Shown here: one piece after another, positions 1-4,934 of the stretch
Position numbering within the stretch: position 1 is the stretch's first letter
How the letters are laid out: each line of letters opens with the position of its first letter
NCBI GenBank assembly: GCA_030612585.1
Contig: JAUWNP010000228.1
Span: 1 to 6,689, forward strand
Source of the DNA: Anaerolineae bacterium
GTDB taxonomy: Bacteria > Chloroflexota > Anaerolineae > B4-G1
Direction of reading: 5' to 3'
DNA length: 6,689 bases
Program-made: the position numbers and the translations under genes
The notes under the pieces: model-generated
Databases searched by the model: none
What the model saw: only the letters and a program-made list of their open reading frames with translations
Told to the model about the DNA's origin: nothing

Positions 1-1068
1 CTGGCACTCCTGCTGGCAGCTTGCGGATCGCGCCCTCAGCCCACCCCCGAGGCCACGCCTGAGGCTGGTTCTAGTACCCCGGTACAGCCTGACCCAGGCG
101 ATAGTCCCTTGCCCGAACCTCCCCTGCCCGAACCAGGGACCAGCCCCATCTTGCCCCCGCCCGGCCCCCCGGCAGAGCCCGTGACCGCCGCCGTGGCCCA
201 CCTGGCTGCCGAACTCGACATCTCCCCGGAGGAAGTGTCCGTTCTCTCCTCCGAACCGGTCGAGTGGTCCGATGCCAGCCTGGGCTGCCCCCAGCCGGGG
301 ATGATGTACGCCCAGGTTCTCACTCCCGGCTACCGGTTCATCCTGGAGGCACTGGGAGAACAGTACGCGGTTCACACCGACCGGACAGGGCAGAGTGTGG
401 TCATCTGCCAGTCAGCCTCACCGCACGAGAGCGACCCAGGGGCCGTCTTCCAGGCCTTTCTGGCCCATCTGACCCAGACCTACCCCGGCTTCGGGCTGGA
501 CCAGCAGGGGGAATGGGTGCCGGAGGACGTCACGTCGCCGGGTCTTGTGGGGGCTTCCACCCGGGTCTGGCGGAGCGGGGAGTGGAGCGTGCAGATATCC
601 CACCCCGTGGTGCCGCAGCCCACTTATGAGGCCATCCTGGCCCACCAGCGGGCGGGTCTCATCTGGACCGGCACACTGGAGACCGGCGGGCAGGTGACCG
701 ACACCGACACGAAGACAACCCTTCTCTCTACCAGCGTCGGCCCGTGCGACGAAACCATACCGCCCGACACTCTGAGTGAGTGGGCGGGGATGGAGAGCAC
801 CGTCCAGGACGGGGCCATCCACATCGAGCAGAACCTCTCCTACGTCTGTTGCGCGGAACTGGCGCTGGCGGCCGGGCGGGATGGGTCGGTCATCAAGATC
901 ATAGAGACCAACGTCGGCGAGGTGTGCCGCTGCATGTGCGGCTACCAGTTGACGGCGGACCTGACCGGCATGTCCCCTGGCACGTACACCGTGGAGGTTT
1001 GGGGTGTGCAGCACTTCGACATCCACCCGCTGGAGTTGCTGGGCCGCGCCGAGGTGACGCTTCCATAG
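1..1068 (+). CDS. Lipoprotein with Cys-rich C-terminal domain (5' partial)
   Basis: The frame is open from the first base, so the true start lies upstream. The first visible residues, LALLLAACGS, are the end of a lipoprotein signal peptide. The lipobox is LAAC, and Cys8 of the visible part is the predicted lipidated residue. A Pro/Glu/Ser/Thr-rich linker follows to about residue 60 (including PEPPLPEP). A conserved-looking module spans about 62-136 and contains W89, the motif SLGCPQPGMMYAQ with C96, and C136, which could pair with C96. A middle segment of about 140-235 has many Trp and Gly. The C-terminal domain holds C249, the pair C283-C284 and the triplet C309-x-C311-x-C313, followed by a beta-rich PGTYTVEVWGV stretch. 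I recognise the first module as recurring in Chloroflexota and other environmental lipoproteins but know no function. The protein probably sits on the outer face of the membrane. The C-terminal cysteines could form disulfides or bind metal. No sequence link to the downstream glycosylation genes is visible. Confidence 0.9.
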   Translation: MALLLAACGSRPQPTPEATPEAGSSTPVQPDPGDSPLPEPPLPEPGTSPILPPPGPPAEPVTAAVAHLAAELDISPEEVSVLSSEPVEWSDASLGCPQPGMMYAQVLTPGYRFILEALGEQYAVHTDRTGQSVVICQSASPHESDPGAVFQAFLAHLTQTYPGFGLDQQGEWVPEDVTSPGLVGASTRVWRSGEWSVQISHPVVPQPTYEAILAHQRAGLIWTGTLETGGQVTDTDTKTTLLSTSVGPCDETIPPDTLSEWAGMESTVQDGAIHIEQNLSYVCCAELALAAGRDGSVIKIIETNVGEVCRCMCGYQLTADLTGMSPGTYTVEVWGVQHFDIHPLELLGRAEVTLP

Positions 1069-1079
1069 ATCTACCACTC

Positions 1080-1177
1080 AGACCTCCGAGGTTTGGGCTG
1101 TGCATTGGGTCTGGAAAGCGAGCAACGTACCGCTGACAACTGCTTGAGGAGCACAAATTCGTAAACCTCGGAGGTCT
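1080..1177. repeat. 15-bp perfect inverted repeat bounding a 68-bp interval
   Basis: AGACCTCCGAGGTTT at 1080-1094 is the exact reverse complement of AAACCTCGGAGGTCT at 1163-1177, with 68 bp between. Each arm is itself nearly palindromic (ACCTC-N-GAGGT). The pair begins 12 bp after the lipoprotein stop codon. A run of five T (1187-1191) follows the second arm by 9 bases. It could be a small non-autonomous mobile element or dispersed repeat, a pair of regulator binding sites, or a long-loop terminator for the lipoprotein gene. No target-site duplication is evident in the immediate flanks. The rest of the gap up to the next gene shows only the promoter described separately. Confidence 0.75.
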
Positions 1178-1239
1178 CGCCCCCGCTTTTTAGAAGACAC
1201 CTCCTTGTTGGCTGCTGGTCGTGATCAGCGCGATGACGC

Positions 1240-1268
1240 TTGCCCAAAAACCCCTTTCCTGCTATCAT
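1240..1268 (+). promoter_or_regulatory. Sigma70-type promoter of surE
   Basis: A -35 of TTGCCC (1240-1245, 4 of 6 consensus bases) and a -10 of TATCAT (1263-1268, 5 of 6) are separated by 17 bp. The -10 is preceded by TG-N (1260-1262), the extended -10 motif. Transcription would start around 1275, immediately at the surE ATG (1276), and there is no Shine-Dalgarno sequence before that ATG. The transcript may therefore be leaderless. Confidence 0.55.
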
Positions 1269-1275
1269 AATCGCC

Positions 1276-2145
1276 ATGACAACACACATAGCAACGCCTA
1301 CTTCTACAATTCGCGATTCGTCATCCGTTACTCGAAATCCTCTAATTCTGATCACCAACGACGACGGCATCACATCGCCGGGGCTGCGAGCAGCGGTGCG
1401 GGCCGCCCTGCCACTAGGGGAACCGCTCGTCGTCGCCCCCGACCAGCAGTGGTCGGGCGCAGGCCGCAGTATGCCGCCGGGCACCAAAGGATACATCTCG
1501 CGCGTCCCGCTAGAGATAGATGGGCAGCCAGTCACGGCCTACCAGGCGAATGCTTCCCCGGCCCTGGCCGTGGCGCATGCGCTGCTCGAACTGGCCCCCC
1601 GCCGGCCGGCGCTCCTCATCTCCGGCATCAACTATGGCGAGAACCTGGGCACCGACGTCACCACCTCCGGCACCATAGGCGCGGCGTTGCAAGCGGCAGA
1701 TCACGGCATCCCCGCCATGGCAGCCTCACTCCAAACTCCCAAAGAGACCCACATCAATCCCTCCGATAGCGTGGACTTCACTGCCGCTATCCACTTCACC
1801 CGCCTGGTTGCCCGCCGCCTCCTCGCCACCCTCCTCCCGTTCGACGTAGACCTGCTCAAACTGGACGTGCCGTCCGACGCCACGCTGGAGACCACCTGGA
1901 GGCTGACCCGCGTCTCGCGCCACACCTACTTCGTCCCCATCCCACCGCAACGCGGCGATCTGGCGGAGCCAATGCGTTTTGACTACACAACACTCGCCCA
2001 CCCCGAGCGCACAGAGCCCGACTCCGACATCTATGCCCTGGCGGTGGACCGCGTCGTCTCCGTCGCGCCTCTCAGCCTGGACCTGACCTCCCGGGCCAAC
2101 CGGGGGGAGATAGAGGCGCTGATGCGCGGTTCGATCGAACTTTGA
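1276..2145 (+). CDS. surE: 5'/3'-nucleotidase SurE
   Basis: This is a SurE-family nucleoside monophosphate phosphatase (289 residues), a divalent-metal-dependent cytoplasmic enzyme that removes phosphate from 5' and 3' nucleotides. The family metal ligands are all present: Asp29 and Asp30 in TNDDG, Ser60 in APDQQWSGAG, and Asn119 in SGINYGENLG. The conserved TSGTIGAALQA stretch follows, and the C-terminal VSVAPLSLDLT matches the usual family ending. SurE proteins normally begin one to four residues before the first beta strand (ILITNDDG). Here about 22 extra residues precede it, partly encoded by a degenerate heptamer array (1309-1343). ATG 1276 is chosen because it is the only ATG before the core; an in-frame TTG at 1240 coincides with the likely -35 box. 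The N-terminal extension is not expected to be catalytic. The stop codon overlaps the -35 of the next promoter. The function of the core is secure; the start is less so. Confidence 0.96.
   Translation: MTTHIATPTSTIRDSSSVTRNPLILITNDDGITSPGLRAAVRAALPLGEPLVVAPDQQWSGAGRSMPPGTKGYISRVPLEIDGQPVTAYQANASPALAVAHALLELAPRRPALLISGINYGENLGTDVTTSGTIGAALQAADHGIPAMAASLQTPKETHINPSDSVDFTAAIHFTRLVARRLLATLLPFDVDLLKLDVPSDATLETTWRLTRVSRHTYFVPIPPQRGDLAEPMRFDYTTLAHPERTEPDSDIYALAVDRVVSVAPLSLDLTSRANRGEIEALMRGSIEL
1309..1343. repeat. Degenerate heptamer array in the surE N-terminal extension
   Basis: Five consecutive 7-base units in constant phase read ATTCGCG, ATTCGTC, ATCCGTT, ACTCGAA and ATCCTCT. The first four share A-Y-TCG/CCG character, while the fifth is doubtful. 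They encode residues 12-23 of SurE, directly before the first core beta strand. The units resemble the ATTCGCC units found in the glycosyltransferase gene at 5544-5585. The degeneracy makes this a moderate call by itself; the related arrays elsewhere in the window strengthen it. Confidence 0.5.
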
Positions 2146-2169
2146 CCCGTCGGGGCGGTGTGTTATAAT
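2142..2169 (+). promoter_or_regulatory. Near-consensus extended -10 promoter of the glycosyltransferase operon
   Basis: TTGACC (2142-2147, 5 of 6 bases of the -35 consensus) and a perfect TATAAT (2164-2169) are separated by 16 bp. TG at 2161-2162 gives an extended -10. The -35 overlaps the surE stop codon. The expected start of transcription is near 2176, giving a leader of roughly 18 nt before the GTG at 2194. This is the strongest promoter in the window and implies that the three downstream genes are transcribed independently of surE. Confidence 0.75.
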
Positions 2170-2171
2170 GC

Positions 2172-2200
2172 GTGAAACGTAAAGGCGTGAAACGTGAACC
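2172..2200. repeat. Short GTGAAAC-type array holding the GT2 ribosome-binding site and start codon
   Basis: Units read GTGAAAC (2172-2178), GTAAAGGC (2179-2186, one base longer), GTGAAAC (2187-2193) and GTGAACC (2194-2200). Seen another way, GCGTGAAACGT occurs at 2170-2180 and again at 2185-2195. The divergent second unit contains AAAGG (2181-2185), a plausible Shine-Dalgarno 8 nt before the GTG start. The start codon itself is the first three bases of the fourth unit. Confidence 0.6.
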
Positions 2201-3216
2201 TGATGAACACAACTAATCCCTCTCTCGATCTATCCATCGTATTGCCAGTCTACAACGAGGCTGGCTCCCTGCCCGGCCTGATCCCCGAACTGACAGCCGT
2301 GCTGGGGCAACTGAGCCGCAGTTACGAGATCGTCGCCGTGGACGACGGCAGTTCCGACGACAGCGTGGCCGTCCTCCGCCGCCTGCAGGAACAGGAGTCA
2401 CACCTGCGTATCGTTCAGTTCCGCCGCAACTTCGGCCAGACGGCTGCCTTCGCCGCTGGCTTCGACTATGCCCGGGGCGCGATCATCATCACAATAGACG
2501 CCGACGGTCAGAACGACCCATCCGACATCCCCCGCCTGCTGGAAGTGATGGAGGAAGGGGACTACGACCTGGTCGGCGGGTGGCGGCAGAATCGCAGGGA
2601 GCCTTTCCTGACCCGCAAACTACCCTCAATGATCGCCAACTGGCTCATCGCCAACGCCAGCGACGTCCGGCTGCACGACCGGGGCTGCTCACTGAAAGCG
2701 CTTCGCCGCGACCTGGTCAAGCAAATGCACCTCTACGGCGAACTGCACCGCTTCATCCCGGAGATCGCCAGCCAGATCGGGGCGCGCGTAGCCGAAGTGG
2801 TGGTCAACGACCGTCCACGTAAGGTCGGCCAGTCCAAATACGGCGCACTCTCCCGCACCCCCCGCGTCATCCTCGACCTGCTCACCGTCTCCTTCCTGCT
2901 CAGTTTCTCCAACCGCCCGATGCAACTCTTCGGCACGGTGGGACTGTTGAGCAGCGGGATAGGCGGGCTGATCCTCATGTACCTGGCGGGCACTAAAATA
3001 GTCAACGGCCTGCTCTACGGCGAGGAAGCGTACCGCGCCTTCCGCGTCGGCTCGAATCCGTGGACGATGCTGGCCGTGCTGCTGGTAGTAGTGGGCATCC
3101 AGTTTCTGATGATGGGGCTGCTGGGCGAAATCCTCACCCGCACCTACCACGAGACGCAGGATAAGCCCATCTATGTCGTCCGCCAGGTGCTGGAGGGCGA
3201 ACAGGAGGCCAAATGA
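2194..3216 (+). CDS. GT2 glycosyltransferase, polyprenyl-phosphate sugar synthase-like, with two C-terminal membrane helices
   Basis: This is a family 2 (GT-A fold) transferase of 340 residues, expected to move a sugar from a nucleotide-sugar to a polyprenyl phosphate at the inner face of the membrane. The nucleotide-binding motif VLPVYNE lies at 16-22, DDGSSDD at 50-56 and the metal-binding DADGQ (Asp102, Asp104) at 102-106. RGCSLKA and LYGELHRFIPE are acceptor-side motifs common in this subgroup, and KVGQSKYG lies at 210-217. Two hydrophobic helices near 244-266 and 290-313 follow, the arrangement of GtrB/ArnC-like enzymes. Length fits that group. GTG 2194 is chosen because AAAGG lies 8 nt upstream; the in-frame ATG at 2203 is the alternative and would lose only three residues. 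The gene overlaps the next one by 4 nt (ATGA), so translation is probably coupled. The sugar and the exact lipid carrier cannot be inferred. Confidence 0.95.
   Translation: MNLMNTTNPSLDLSIVLPVYNEAGSLPGLIPELTAVLGQLSRSYEIVAVDDGSSDDSVAVLRRLQEQESHLRIVQFRRNFGQTAAFAAGFDYARGAIIITIDADGQNDPSDIPRLLEVMEEGDYDLVGGWRQNRREPFLTRKLPSMIANWLIANASDVRLHDRGCSLKALRRDLVKQMHLYGELHRFIPEIASQIGARVAEVVVNDRPRKVGQSKYGALSRTPRVILDLLTVSFLLSFSNRPMQLFGTVGLLSSGIGGLILMYLAGTKIVNGLLYGEEAYRAFRVGSNPWTMLAVLLVVVGIQFLMMGLLGEILTRTYHETQDKPIYVVRQVLEGEQEAK
3203..3208 (+). promoter_or_regulatory. Strong Shine-Dalgarno for the AlkP-superfamily gene
   Basis: AGGAGG lies inside the last codons of the GT2 gene, 4 nt before the ATG at 3213. The spacing is short but the match is full-length, and it fixes the start at the ATGA overlap. 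Confidence 0.75.
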
Positions 3217-4847
3217 GTCGCGTACTGGTCATCGGAATTGACGGGGCGACCTTCGACCTGATCCGGCCCTGGGCGGAGGCAGGAGACCTGCCCAACTTGG
3301 CCCGGCTGATGGCCGAGGGCGTCCACGGCCCGTTGGAATCCACGCTCCCGCCGGTCACCGCGCCGGCCTGGACCACCTTCGCTACCGGCAAGAACCCTGG
3401 CAAGCATGGCGTGTTCGACTTCATCCGGCCGATAGGCGGGCAGTTCGAACTGGTCAACGCCACCTCCATCCGCACCCCGACGCTGTGGCAGATCCTCTCC
3501 GAGGCTGGCCGGCAGGTTGGCGTGATGAACGTCCCTGTCACCTACCCGCCCGCTCCAGTCAACGGCTTCATCATCTCCGGGATGCTCTCCCCTGTGAGCG
3601 GCACCTTCACCTACCCGGCCGACCTGCTCGACCGTTACGCCGGCCAGATGAAACCCTACCGCATCGCCCCGCACGTTCAGCACAAACAAGGCAACGAAGC
3701 GGAGTTCGCAACCGACCTGCTGGACCTGATCGAGCGGCGGGGGGAATATGCACTGCGGCTGATGACAGACTACCCCTACGACTTCCTGATGTTCCACTTC
3801 CAGGCCACCGACATTATGCAGCACGCCTTCTGGAAGTTCATTGATCCCGCCCATCCCCGCTACGACCCCCAGGCCGCCGCTCGCTTCGGCCCGGCGCTCA
3901 GGCAGATCTACCAGCGCATAGATGGCTTCATCGGCCAGATGCTCAACCGCATCACAGACGACACCACCGTCATCGTGATGTCCGACCACGGCTTCGGCTC
4001 GCTGCACTACGTCGTCAATATGAACCTGTTCCTGCTGGACAAGGGCTTGCTGCAACTGAAGCGCGGGGCGTGGACGCGGCTCAAGACCGGCCTCTTCCGC
4101 GCCGGCCTCACCCCGGCGTCCATCTGGCACCTGATCGAGCGCACGGGGCTGCAAAACTACGTCTGGCACGTCTCCAAGTCCACCCGCAACAAGGTAGTGG
4201 GCAAGTTCCTCTCCTTTGATGATGTAGACTGGTCGCGCACGCTGGCCTACTCCATCGGCCACGTCGGCCAAATCTACGTCAATCTCAAAGGGCGTGAACC
4301 GGAGGGCATCGTCGAGCCGGGCGCGGAGTACGAGGCCGTGCGACGGCGGGTGACAGAAGCATTGTCAGACTTGCACCACCCAGAGACCGGCCAACCGCTG
4401 GTAGACAAGATCATTCCCAGCGACCACGTCGTCCATGGCCCTTACGATCAGCGTAGTCCAGACCTGCACGTCGTCCTGGACGGCTACCGGACCATCGTTT
4501 TTCCCCTCTTTGCCACCGACAGCCGCATCGTCACCCGCCAGATCCGCGGCGACTCCGGTTGCCACCGGCTGCACGGCATCTTCGTCGCCTGGGGACCAGA
4601 GATCAAAGCAGGCAAGACGGTGGAGGAGACCCACATTATGGACCTGACCCCAACCATCCTGCACCTGATGGGACTGCCGGTACCGGACGACATGGACGGG
4701 CACGTACTGACCGATGCGCTGACCACCTCCCACCCCGTCGAGCGCCGCCCCGCAGGCCCAGCCGGCGACGCGGCTGAAACCAGACTCTCGGCGGAGGAGA
4801 CGACCGAGGTGGAGAACCGCCTCCGGGCCCTCGGTTATCTGGGGTAG
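3213..4847 (+). CDS. AlkP-superfamily phosphodiesterase / nucleotide pyrophosphatase-like protein
   Basis: This 544-residue protein has the full two-metal site of the type I phosphodiesterase / nucleotide pyrophosphatase branch of the alkaline phosphatase superfamily. The visible elements are Asp10 in GIDGATFD, the probable nucleophile Thr49 in PPVTAPAWTTFATG followed by NPGKHGVFDF, Asp200 and His204 in ATDIMQHAFW, Asp258-His259 in MSDHGFGS, and His454 in HRLHGIF. The C-terminal half contains DLTPTILHLMGLPVPDDMDG, typical of this superfamily, and the last residues NRLRALGYLG match the common LGYL-type end. No signal peptide or membrane helix is visible, so it looks cytoplasmic or peripheral. 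Real family members hydrolyse phosphodiesters, pyrophosphates or phosphomonoesters. Lying between a lipid-sugar synthase and a lipid-sugar-dependent transferase, it may act on a lipid-linked phosphate or on a phosphorylated head group, but this is inference. Translation is coupled to the GT2 gene by a 4-nt overlap, and the next gene starts 3 nt after its stop. Confidence 0.94.
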   Translation: MSRVLVIGIDGATFDLIRPWAEAGDLPNLARLMAEGVHGPLESTLPPVTAPAWTTFATGKNPGKHGVFDFIRPIGGQFELVNATSIRTPTLWQILSEAGRQVGVMNVPVTYPPAPVNGFIISGMLSPVSGTFTYPADLLDRYAGQMKPYRIAPHVQHKQGNEAEFATDLLDLIERRGEYALRLMTDYPYDFLMFHFQATDIMQHAFWKFIDPAHPRYDPQAAARFGPALRQIYQRIDGFIGQMLNRITDDTTVIVMSDHGFGSLHYVVNMNLFLLDKGLLQLKRGAWTRLKTGLFRAGLTPASIWHLIERTGLQNYVWHVSKSTRNKVVGKFLSFDDVDWSRTLAYSIGHVGQIYVNLKGREPEGIVEPGAEYEAVRRRVTEALSDLHHPETGQPLVDKIIPSDHVVHGPYDQRSPDLHVVLDGYRTIVFPLFATDSRIVTRQIRGDSGCHRLHGIFVAWGPEIKAGKTVEETHIMDLTPTILHLMGLPVPDDMDGHVLTDALTTSHPVERRPAGPAGDAAETRLSAEETTEVENRLRALGYLG

Positions 4848-4850
4848 ATA

Positions 4851-4934
4851 ATGACAAATGACAAATCACAAATGACAAACGGCAAACGCTGCTCGGCATT
4901 TGTCATTTGCTCATTTTTCATTTGCTCATTTGTC
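4851..4934. repeat. Inverted heptamer arrays at the start of the GT39 gene
   Basis: The left arm has 7-base units ATGACAA, ATGACAA, ATCACAA, ATGACAA and ACGGCAA (4851-4885). The right arm has units beginning CATTTGT (4897), CATTTGC, CATTTTT, CATTTGC and CATTTGT, spaced 7 or 8 bases, ending about 4934. The arms are reverse complements: CAAATGACAAA at 4869-4879 pairs perfectly with TTTGTCATTTG at 4899-4909 across a 19-nt loop, and a 12-bp alternative pairs 4855-4866 with 4898-4909. The start codon is the first ATG of the array. The right arm is read as Phe/Val/Ile/Cys/Ser and supplies most of the predicted first membrane helix. A hairpin here could affect translation initiation of the gene. Confidence 0.85.

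Noticed and set aside
109..1068. TTG at 109 as the true start of the first gene
   Set aside because: The same frame is open back to base 1 and encodes a clear lipobox before this point. The gene is therefore cut by the window edge and begins upstream.
1240..1275. TTG at 1240 as the surE start, adding 12 residues
   Set aside because: The TTG is part of the likely -35 box, has no ribosome-binding site, and would lengthen an already overlong N-terminus. ATG 1276 is simpler.
3171..4271. A 366-codon open frame on the minus strand opposite the AlkP gene
   Set aside because: The + strand protein has a complete set of family metal ligands. The antisense frame is low-complexity (rich in Val, Gly, Asp, Glu, Gln) with no motif, as expected opposite a GC-rich coding frame.
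4851..4934. Rho-independent terminator between the AlkP and GT39 genes
   Set aside because: The stem is A/T-rich, with a G/C-rich loop and no following T run, and the hairpin lies inside the downstream coding frame rather than between the genes.
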